Part shown: positions 52,261-58,978 of the stretch, piece by piece
How the letters are laid out: each line of letters opens with the position of its first letter
Position numbering within the stretch: position 1 is the stretch's first letter
Source of the DNA: Murinocardiopsis flavida
Lineage (GTDB): Bacteria > Actinomycetota > Actinomycetes > Streptosporangiales > Streptosporangiaceae
Length of the DNA stretch: 64,000 bases
NCBI RefSeq assembly: GCF_003014485.1
Contig: NZ_PYGA01000004.1
Coordinates: forward strand, 289,220-353,219
Direction: 5' to 3'
Translations under genes and position numbers: made by a program
The notes under the pieces: model-generated
Database searches by the model: none
What the model was told of the DNA's origin: nothing
What the model saw: only the letters and a program-made list of their open reading frames with translations

Positions 52261-52603
52261 GTAGTCTCCCCAGCGGTTACCAGAAGGTGCCGGGAACCGC
52301 CGCGCCACTGCCCATGAGCGCGGCGGTTCCGCTTTCTCGGGGAGACTAGACCGGATTCCGATTTTTCGCCTATGGAAGTTCGTCGCACCAGGTCAGGGAT
52401 TTGCGCTGACGGCGTCCGGACACGGGTTCGCGAGCCGGACGGCGGCGGTCAGGGGCGTGGACCGCCGCTACTCCGGAGTCGCGGGGCTCGCAGGTCTCGG
52501 GAGTCCTCGGAAGTTCCCAGAAGCCCCGCAAGCCCAGGAAGCTTCGGAAGTCCTCAGGAGGCCCCAGGTGGTCCCAGGGGGGCTCAGGGGGTCTCAGGGG
52601 GTC
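52261..52603. other. 343-bp region: leader of paralogue 2 and repetitive spacer
   Basis: The left 90 bp form the folded leader of the NmrA-like gene. The part from about 52480 to 52610 is a purine-rich repetitive stretch (GAAGTCCTC, CAGGGGG, GGTCTCAGG units) behind the convergent-side small gene. No gene is supported. Confidence 0.5.
52262..52348 (-). promoter_or_regulatory. Nested inverted repeats that could sequester a ribosome binding site
   Basis: In the transcript of the gene at 51358-52260, TAGTCTCCCC (52348-52339) is perfectly complementary to GGGGAGACTA (52271-52262), which contains the GGGGAG ribosome binding site just before the ATG. Between them GGAACCGCCGCGC (52330-52318) and GCGCGGCGGTTCC (52305-52293) form a perfect 13-bp hairpin that would bring the outer arms together. 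Confidence 0.6.
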
Positions 52604-52957
52604 TCAGCGGAACTCGTGGACCACCTGGATCGCACCGACGATGTGGGCGTTGAACTCGTGCAGTTCCTCAGCGGGGACCCACAGTTCGAGGATCGTCCGC
52701 CCGCCGGCCTGCCGCACGGGGTACCGGCCCAGGAATTCCGATTCGACCTCGAACCGCGTGACGAACCCGGCCCCGTCGTGTTTCACGTTCCAGTCCCGCG
52801 CGATCCTGATCGCGTAGTCCTCGCTGAGGACCGGGTAGAAGATCGGCTGCTCGGGCAGGCGGGGCGGCCACGCGCGCCAGTCCAGGTCCCGGACCAGGTC
52901 CAGTTCCGCGGGCCCGGTCGGCCGCCACAGGGTCGTCGTCGCCTGCCGGGTGGTCAT
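52604..52957 (-). CDS. Conserved actinobacterial hypothetical protein (117 aa)
   Basis: A small soluble protein of a family common in streptomycetes and relatives, sometimes labelled ADP-ribosylation/crystallin J1 without experimental support. Conserved-looking parts are LWRPTGPAELDLV, AWPPRLPEQPIFYPVLSEDYA, ARDWNVKHDGAGFVTRF and LELWVPAEELHEFN. No catalytic motif is evident. No close partner; the SARP-type gene begins its 3' end 172 bp upstream on the same strand. Confidence 0.8.
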   Translation of the reverse strand: MTTRQATTTLWRPTGPAELDLVRDLDWRAWPPRLPEQPIFYPVLSEDYAIRIARDWNVKHDGAGFVTRFEVESEFLGRYPVRQAGGRTILELWVPAEELHEFNAHIVGAIQVVHEFR

Positions 52958-53129
52958 GGGTGACGCCTTCCGAGTGTCGAATCCACCGCCGGTTTCGCCG
53001 GCAGCCCGGACGATACCGGCGCGGCACCACCGCCGCCCAACAGATTTCCCGGTCCCCGCCCACCATGACCAGCGGAACGCGCGGGAATCGGATCCCGGAG
53101 TGGGCGGCGGGCTGCGTCCTCCGTGAACC

Positions 53130-56100
53130 TCACCCGGCCTGGTCGGAGGTACCGATCTGCGGACGGCGGGTGGAAGGCGTGTCGGCCCCGGGACGCGGTC
53201 GCGGGACGCGCGACCGGCCGGGCGGACGCGACGACCCCGTGGACGACTCCGTTCCGGTCAGCGGCTCGTCGGCGACCCGACTCAGCTCGATGGCGTCCAG
53301 CAGCCACTTGACGTCGGCCATCTCAGTCGGTGCCTGCACAGTCGCTCCCAGCGTCTCGGCCTCTTTGAGCAGCGGGTATGCCGTGTCGCCCCGGCCGCGG
53401 CCCCAGTGGTACCGGCCGAGTGCGAGCAGCGCCTTGATCTCGGGGATGGGAAGCTCCTCCACCACGGCGATCTCGTGCGCGTCACCGATCAGCGCCACCG
53501 ACCTGTCGTCCTCCCCCAGATCGGCATATGCCTCACCCAGGTAGGTCAACACGATCGCCTCCGACTCGGACCCCGCGAAGCGCGCAACCAGTCGGCGGGC
53601 CGCCTCGAAGTAGTCGACGGCCTTCCTCGGTACGCCGAGTGCGCGGTACGACTTTCCGACGCCGATAAGCGACCACAGTTCCTCCCTGCGATTGCCGTCC
53701 TCCCGCCAGAGGCGCAGCGCACGGGCGTAATAGCGCAGCGCTTGCCGGAACGCGTGCCGGGAATCGCATATCTCGCCGAAATTGCCCTGGATCGTCGCCT
53801 CCAGTGAACGGTCCTGAATCTCCCGGCTGAGTGCCAGCGCCTTTTCCAGCAGCACAATGGCCTCCCGGTACCGACCCGACTCATGGAAGGCCCCTGCACG
53901 GCTCGTGTAGACACTCGCCGTCCCGCCGAGGTCGCCGTAGGCCTGGTACAGCTCCTGCGCTTCGGTGAACTTTTCGGCCGCCCCATTCAGGTCGCCGAGC
54001 TTCTGGTCGCAGATCGCGAGGTTGTGCAGACAGTTCGCCAATGCGGGTGGGCTCAGGCCGTTACGGTGGAGCAGCACCGCGCGTTGGAGGTACGGGCGGG
54101 CTTCACGTAGCCGTTCGGACATCCCGAACGCGAGTCCGATCTGCTCGGTGGCGATCGCCTCCCCTTGGGAGTCACTCATCCCCTCCCACAGCCTGGCGGC
54201 TTCGCGGACACACGCCAGGGCCGCATCTCCCTGCGAAACACGGTTGTATCCGCGTGCCTGGTCGATGAGGGCATGGGCGAGTGCGGCATGGTCGATCCGG
54301 TCACGCCAGACGCGCACGGATTCGGCGTGCAGCCGCAACGCCGCTTCCAATGGCCCGTAGGTCCCGATCATGGCCGCCATGGCATGCGTAAGACGGGCTC
54401 CATATACAGCGAGGTGGCGGTGGTCGAAGGCCCAGTTGGCGACGCTGAGCAACGTGGGCCGCTCGGCGATGAACCACGCGGCGACCGCGGCCGTGTCGGC
54501 GAACCGCAGCGGGCGGAAGTCGTTGAGCGTTCGGATCGGCATCCGGATACCGCCCGGCTCGAAGAGGCGGTCGGCCGCACGACAGGCGCACAGGTAATAC
54601 TCGACCAGCCGGACATGCGCGGCACGCACGTCCGGTCCGGGAATCTCACGCGCGGCCGTCAACCCGGCGAACGTCGCGACCAGACCGTCGATGCGGTAGC
54701 GGTACGGGCGTGTCTCCTCGATCAGGTGGCAGTCGAGCAGTTCCTCAAGCAGCGGCTCGCATTCGTCGGTTTCGAGTCCCACCAGTGCCGCGGCTGCACC
54801 CAGACTGAACCGGCCGTCGGGGTGCGTGCCGACGTATAGGAGGAGAGCGCGCGCCTCGGGCGTGACCCCTTTGGTCGCGAGGGTCAGCACCGCTTCCAGC
54901 TTCGCACCGACCTCAGGGAGCCCTCGGATGAGGTCACCGGCCTCCATCAGCCGATCGCGCACCATGGCCAACGTCCATGTCGGGTGTTTGCGCAGCCACG
55001 TGCCGAGCAGGCGCAGCGCGAACGGCAGTCGGTCGCACAGTTCGACCAGAGTGCGTATTTCGTCCGGCCCTTCAGAGCGGTCGCGCCCCGATACCGCGGA
55101 TAGCAGCTTCTCCGCCTCGACCACCTCCGGCGGGAGGAGCCGAATGTTCTGGATGCCGTGCAGGCCGTTCAAACTCCGATCCGCGGTGACCAGGACCATG
55201 CTCTTAGGTGCACCGGGAAGGAGGGGGCGGACCTGCTCGGGAGACTTGGCGTGATCCAGTACCAGGAGCATCCGCTTGTCGCAGACCTGATCGCGCCAGA
55301 GCGCGGCCCGCTGGTCCAAGCCGGATGGGACGGCGCTGCCTGTCACCCCGTTCATCGCGAGGAGTTCTTGCAGTGCCTCCAGTGGTTCCAGGTGCGCGTC
55401 CTCCTGATCGCCGCGGAGGTCGAGGTAGAAGCGGGCGTCCGGAAACTGCGACCTGATCTGATGCGCGGCGTGCACGGCCAGCGTGCTCTTGCCGACGCCC
55501 CTTCTCCCATTGAGCACATGCACGCCGAATCGACAGTGTGAGGCCGCGGCGAAGTGGGCGAGTTCTTGGGTGCGGTCGGTGAAGTCCGCTATGTCGTGCG
55601 CCAGGTTGTCACGCTGGAGAGGCGCGTCTACCGGCCGAGGGGCGGGGGAACCCGGCTCCGCTCGTGCGCCCTCGCGCATACGCTCGTACTCTTGCACGAC
55701 GCGCGGACCGGGGTCGGTACCGAACCTGCGGGCGAGATTCCGTGCGTACCGCCGATAGGCGGCCAGCGCTTCGGTGGTGCGGTCGGCCGCGTGAAGTGCC
55801 TGCATGAGGCAGCGGTTGAGTCGTTCGTCGAACGGGAATATCGCGACGAACTCGCCGATGGTGCCGCTGACGTCCTCAGTCGGTCGGATCCGTGTGGACA
55901 CCTCGGCCCAGCGAGCCATGGCGGAGGCACGCGCGGTGCGCATCATCTCGCGCCAGCTATCAGCCCAGACACCGCCGGTTCCGGTCAGCGGATCACCCTG
56001 CCAGAGCGCAAGCGCGTCACCGAGGGTGGTGAGCGCCGCGTCTTCGGAACCGTTGCGAACGAGTGCCTCGGAATCCGTCACCGCGCTCTGGAACCTGTGC

Positions 56101-56393
56101 CAGTCGATGTCCTCGGGGCGGATCTCAAGACGGTAGGCGCCGCCCTGCTCGATGATGCGCCGCTCACCATCGTGCTCCGCGAGCTTCTTCCGAACGCGTG
56201 AGACGGTGCCCTGGAATGTCGTCTTTCCCGGGGTCTCGCCGTCCCATACCTGATCTGCGAGCTGCCCGGCAGACACGAACCGTCCGCGCGCTATTCCGAG
56301 CGCCGCGACGAGCGCGATCTCTTTGCCGCTGCCGAGATCGACACGGTTTCCGGCGATGGAAACTCCGACTGATCCGAGAACCCGTAATTCCAC
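53130..56393 (-). CDS. AfsR-like SARP transcriptional regulator with NB-ARC ATPase and TPR domains
   Basis: A 1087-aa regulator. Residues 1-95 form an OmpR-type winged helix (MELRVLGSVGVSIAGNRVDL, TTFQGTVSRVRKKL); 96-240 a bacterial transcriptional-activator domain (LRRFGTDPGP-type end, ARRFGTDPGPRVVQEYE); an NB-ARC ATPase follows with Walker A GRRGVGKST (296-304) and Walker B MLLVLD (375-380); residues about 640-1030 are TPR repeats. AfsR proteins activate antibiotic or developmental genes after phosphorylation or ligand sensing and bind direct repeats overlapping -35 regions. The opposite-strand block at 56.9-59 kb, with regularly spaced TGCAAGCG boxes, is the obvious candidate target. The C-terminal 30 aa are Arg/Pro/Thr-rich. 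Confidence 0.93.
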   Translation of the reverse strand: MELRVLGSVGVSIAGNRVDLGSGKEIALVAALGIARGRFVSAGQLADQVWDGETPGKTTFQGTVSRVRKKLAEHDGERRIIEQGGAYRLEIRPEDIDWHRFQSAVTDSEALVRNGSEDAALTTLGDALALWQGDPLTGTGGVWADSWREMMRTARASAMARWAEVSTRIRPTEDVSGTIGEFVAIFPFDERLNRCLMQALHAADRTTEALAAYRRYARNLARRFGTDPGPRVVQEYERMREGARAEPGSPAPRPVDAPLQRDNLAHDIADFTDRTQELAHFAAASHCRFGVHVLNGRRGVGKSTLAVHAAHQIRSQFPDARFYLDLRGDQEDAHLEPLEALQELLAMNGVTGSAVPSGLDQRAALWRDQVCDKRMLLVLDHAKSPEQVRPLLPGAPKSMVLVTADRSLNGLHGIQNIRLLPPEVVEAEKLLSAVSGRDRSEGPDEIRTLVELCDRLPFALRLLGTWLRKHPTWTLAMVRDRLMEAGDLIRGLPEVGAKLEAVLTLATKGVTPEARALLLYVGTHPDGRFSLGAAAALVGLETDECEPLLEELLDCHLIEETRPYRYRIDGLVATFAGLTAAREIPGPDVRAAHVRLVEYYLCACRAADRLFEPGGIRMPIRTLNDFRPLRFADTAAVAAWFIAERPTLLSVANWAFDHRHLAVYGARLTHAMAAMIGTYGPLEAALRLHAESVRVWRDRIDHAALAHALIDQARGYNRVSQGDAALACVREAARLWEGMSDSQGEAIATEQIGLAFGMSERLREARPYLQRAVLLHRNGLSPPALANCLHNLAICDQKLGDLNGAAEKFTEAQELYQAYGDLGGTASVYTSRAGAFHESGRYREAIVLLEKALALSREIQDRSLEATIQGNFGEICDSRHAFRQALRYYARALRLWREDGNRREELWSLIGVGKSYRALGVPRKAVDYFEAARRLVARFAGSESEAIVLTYLGEAYADLGEDDRSVALIGDAHEIAVVEELPIPEIKALLALGRYHWGRGRGDTAYPLLKEAETLGATVQAPTEMADVKWLLDAIELSRVADEPLTGTESSTGSSRPPGRSRVPRPRPGADTPSTRRPQIGTSDQAG

Positions 56394-56945
56394 CGGACAC
56401 CCCCGAATTCTCTACGGAGCTCCATTTCCACCTATGTTTCCGGGGTACCCACGCGTGCCGCCGAAACTACACTGCCTGGCCACCGAAACTTCTATCTCAT
56501 CTCTGACCTGCGAAAAAATTCGGACCATGGCCGCTCCCGGCCAAATACAGCCGACCTCCGAACTGAACACCGAAACGCGACCCCGGCCATCAAGTCGAAT
56601 GCACATGCAAACGCCAGGAGCAAATGCACAAAACACTCAACAAACCCGTTGATTACACATAGTGATCATACAACCACCGTATGTCCGATTGGGTGCGTGT
56701 CTCCCGAGAAGCAGACAGTTCACAACTTCATCAGCAAAAACGTCGATAAGGGCCCGCAGTACACGCCCCAGGCGCTAGTCTCTCCCGCCTCTGCACCACG
56801 TGGTCGGACACAGTGGGGCAGACCCTGGCGAAAGGAGTCACCCATTGTCGAAGTCGTCGTGAGCCCTCACATGCAGGAGACGCGGTCGATTTGAACCCCA
56901 CCGCGCCTCCCTGCCACCAGTCGTTGACCCAAAGGAGTCGACTGC

Positions 56946-57017
56946 ATGACACCGAACACTCTATGGCCCAATTCCGCCCACGCGAAGACCGACTGGAAAT
57001 ATCAGTGGCGGAGTTAG
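56946..57017 (+). CDS. Possible micro-ORF (23 aa), leader peptide or small peptide precursor
   Basis: ATG at 56946 is preceded by a full AAAGGAG (56931-56937) with 8-nt spacing, better than most genes in the window. The peptide starts MTPNTLWPN, has Trp at 7, 17 and 21 and ends DWKYQWRS before TAG. Codon choice (CTA, AAT, TAT) is unusual for this GC content. A terminator hairpin follows 32 nt later, so it could be a free-standing small transcript or an attenuator leader for the gene at 57261. No modifying enzyme such as a P450 or radical SAM protein is nearby. A second AAAGGAGTC at 56831 precedes even shorter frames. Confidence 0.4.
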   Translation: MTPNTLWPNSAHAKTDWKYQWRS

Positions 57018-57045
57018 CTCACCTGGCAGTTATAGAGAGCTGACT
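57012..57045 (+). promoter_or_regulatory. First hairpin at the end of the micro-ORF
   Basis: AGTTAGCTC (57012-57020) can pair with GAGCTGACT (57037-57045), one G-U pair, 16-nt loop. The stem includes the TAG stop of the micro-ORF, so a ribosome finishing the peptide would melt it. Confidence 0.45.
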
Positions 57046-57049
57046 ATCG

Positions 57050-57076
57050 GGCTCGCGTCTAATGCAGACGCGAGCC
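57050..57076 (+). terminator. Strong terminator-like hairpin GGCTCGCGTCT / AGACGCGAGCC
   Basis: Perfect 11-bp arms at 57050-57060 and 57066-57076 with loop AATGC, followed by TTAAT. It ends whatever transcript covers the micro-ORF, 185 bp before the glycosyltransferase-like gene. Confidence 0.8.
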
Positions 57077-57145
57077 TTAATCGACTCAAGTCGTTATGAA
57101 GTTCTCGGTTTTATCCCGACCTCCTTTCACTGATCAAACGTGCCG

Positions 57146-57209
57146 TGCAAGCGATCTCTCTAGTGAGGTGCAAGCGCGCGCAAGCGTGATGCAGGGTCTT
57201 TTGCAAGCC
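57146..57209 (+). promoter_or_regulatory. Four TGCAAGCG-type direct repeats, possible SARP binding sites
   Basis: TGCAAGCG at 57146 and 57169, CGCAAGCG at 57179 and TGCAAGCC at 57202 are spaced 23, 10 and 23 bp, close to whole helical turns. SARP/AfsR proteins are known to bind short direct repeats on one DNA face. The boxes lie 50-115 bp before the gene at 57261. Confidence 0.45.
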
Positions 57210-57260
57210 ACTCCCCCGATCCTCCTTGCAATGCATCACAGACAATCTCGGAGGATTACT

Positions 57261-58517
57261 ATGGAGATCAATTGGGGACCAGGGCCCTATGGGGTGACGA
57301 CCACGCTTCGGTCGACATACCCGATCGAACGCGTCGTGCTGTTCGTCGCGCACCACCCGACCGCCGTCTCCCGACTGCTCGACGTCGCACCGATGGTCGA
57401 GGAGGACCCCCGGGTCCAGGTGGTGTTCACCGTGCCCGACACATCCGCCGTGGCCGGACCGACCGTTGACCTGCTGCACAGGGTCGGCGCTCGGTTGGTG
57501 CCCTGGCGGCAGGCCCGCTCGCAGCGGTTCGACGCGGCCGTGTCGGCCGCGCTCGGTGGGCTGGAGCAGGTGCACGCCCCGGTGCTTGCGCTCGCCCACG
57601 GGCACGGCCCGGCGAAGATGGTGCGCCGGGCGTCCGGCGACCAGCGCGGCCCCGACGCGCCGCGCGAGCTGTACGGAGCAGCCGCCTCGGCGCTGGTGGA
57701 CGCCGGACGGGTGATTCCGGCGATCGTCGGCGTCGCGCACGAGCGGATCCGCGACCTCGTCGCGTCCGTCGCGCCGGAGGCGGGGCCAGTCACCGAGATC
57801 GTCGGCGACCCTGCCTTCGACCGCCTGCGCGCGAGCATGGGCCGGCGAGCGGCCTACCGGCGCGCGCTCGGAGTCCGGGCAGGTCAGCGGCTCGTCGTCG
57901 CATCCTCCACCTGGGGGCCGAACGGTCTGCTCGGTAGCGCGCCCGACCTGCCGCGGCGGCTCGCAGCGGAGCTGCCGCGCGACCGGTACCGGACGGTCGT
58001 CGTGCAACATCCGGCCATCAAGGCATGGCACGGTGGCAGATCGGTGGCCGCGTGGCTGGCACCCGCGCAGCGTGCCGGAGCCGGCGTCCTCCCCCCGGAG
58101 GAAGGCTGGCGTGCCGCGCTGGTCGCCGCCGACGTGCTGGTCGCCGACCACTCCTCGGTGACCATGTACGGTGCCGGGATCGGTCGGCCCGTCCTGCTCG
58201 GCGCCTACCCCGCCGACGAGATCGCCCCGGACTCGCTGCCCGCCGTCCTGGCCGCACGCGCACCGCACCTCCACCCTGACGCGCCGCTGGCCGCGCAGGT
58301 GGCAGCCGCTGTCGCCGATCATGACGGCACCCTCGCCGACACGTTCGCCGCAGCGCTGACCTCGGCGCCGGGCGACTCGATGCGGCTGATCCGCGATGCG
58401 CTGTACCGGCTCATGGACCTGGCACCGCCGTCGGCCCCGCACAGGGTCGCGGCGGTCCCCGTGCCGCGGCTCACTCCCGATCCCGGCGGCCTCGGTGCGG
58501 CGGGGGTGGCCGCATGA
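57261..58517 (+). CDS. GT-B-like protein related to CDP-glycerol glycerophosphotransferases
   Basis: A 418-aa soluble protein. The C-terminal half resembles the nucleotide-binding half of TagB/TagF-type transferases: VVASSTWGPNGLLG, TVVVQHPAIKAWHGG and ADVLVADHSSVTMYGAGIGRPVLLG, the last like their ADYSS-FE segment. The N-terminal half (RVVLFVAHHPTAVSRLLDVAP, VQVVFTVPD) could be the acceptor domain. Related actinobacterial genes are often misnamed translation initiation factor 2. A glycosyl- or glycerophosphate-transfer role is inference; no wall-teichoic-acid genes are near. GGAGG lies 6 nt before the ATG. The stop overlaps the next gene by ATGA. Confidence 0.75.
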   Translation: MEINWGPGPYGVTTTLRSTYPIERVVLFVAHHPTAVSRLLDVAPMVEEDPRVQVVFTVPDTSAVAGPTVDLLHRVGARLVPWRQARSQRFDAAVSAALGGLEQVHAPVLALAHGHGPAKMVRRASGDQRGPDAPRELYGAAASALVDAGRVIPAIVGVAHERIRDLVASVAPEAGPVTEIVGDPAFDRLRASMGRRAAYRRALGVRAGQRLVVASSTWGPNGLLGSAPDLPRRLAAELPRDRYRTVVVQHPAIKAWHGGRSVAAWLAPAQRAGAGVLPPEEGWRAALVAADVLVADHSSVTMYGAGIGRPVLLGAYPADEIAPDSLPAVLAARAPHLHPDAPLAAQVAAAVADHDGTLADTFAAALTSAPGDSMRLIRDALYRLMDLAPPSAPHRVAAVPVPRLTPDPGGLGAAGVAA

Positions 58518-58978
58518 CCGCGGGCATCGCCTACGCGCGGCTCACCGCCGCGGTGGCGGTGAGTGAACTGAACCGCGCGGACGTCATCACGATCGACGTG
58601 GCCGACGACAGAGCCGACGACCGGGCCGACTACAACGCCGACAACAGGGCCAGCGACACAGCCCACGACAGTACCGACCACAGGGCCGACCACAGGGCCG
58701 ACGACCCGCCCGTCGCCGACGCCGTGTTCGCCCGCTACCCCGGCTGTCTGCTCGTCGTGTACTCCGGTCGGGCCGGGTGCCGGATCGTGTCGCGTCGGGG
58801 CGGGGCAGTCGTTCTCCCACTCCCCCAGGACCTGCACCTCGCGGCGGCGGAGTCGGTCCATGACCGGCTGGTAGCCGGCTCGCGCATCACCGATCTCGAC
58901 GCCGCGGCCCTGGAGAAGGACGTGCGAAACCATCGCCTCAGCCCTCCGCTTCGCCGAGGGCGCCGAGCAGCCGCCTGA
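58514..58978 (+). CDS. Hypothetical protein (154 aa) with Asp/Arg/Ala repeat insert
   Basis: Translationally coupled (ATGA) to the GT-B-like gene. The N-terminus MTAGIAYARLTAAVAVSELN and the part after residue 65 (ADAVFARYPGCLLVVYSGRAGC) look structured; between them about 35 aa of DDRAD/HRAD-type repeats are coded by 12-nt DNA repeats. I do not recognise the family. Its last 41 bp overlap the 3' end of the convergent NB-ARC gene, and the final basic residues may be fortuitous. It is probably a partner of the GT-B-like protein. Confidence 0.65.
   Translation: MTAGIAYARLTAAVAVSELNRADVITIDVADDRADDRADYNADNRASDTAHDSTDHRADHRADDPPVADAVFARYPGCLLVVYSGRAGCRIVSRRGGAVVLPLPQDLHLAAAESVHDRLVAGSRITDLDAAALEKDVRNHRLSPPLRRGRRAAA

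Larger units (their letters stand above)
56394..57260. other. 867-bp AT-richer divergent region with micro-ORF, terminator and direct repeats
   Basis: The gap between the SARP gene and the glycosyltransferase-like gene is visibly AT-richer than the window. It holds the dyad ACCACGTGGT (56795-56804), two AAAGGAGTC ribosome-binding-like sites (56831 and 56931), a 23-codon reading frame (56946-57017), two successive hairpins (57012-57045, 57050-57076) and four TGCAAGCG-like boxes (57146-57209). No larger gene with domain support is present. Confidence 0.6.

Noticed and set aside
56844..56894. Second micro-ORF behind AAAGGAG at 56831
   Set aside because: It would need an ATT start or a 5-codon TTG frame; the evidence is too weak to annotate a gene.
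56649..56894. 81-codon plus-strand frame
   Set aside because: Starts at TTG without a binding site and has no recognisable sequence; it probably arises from non-coding DNA.
57009..57080. tRNA-like string GCGGAGTTAGCTCACCTGGCAG near the micro-ORF
   Set aside because: It resembles a tRNA acceptor and D-arm start, but there is no proper anticodon arm and no T-arm (GGTTC-type) in register; two simple hairpins explain it.
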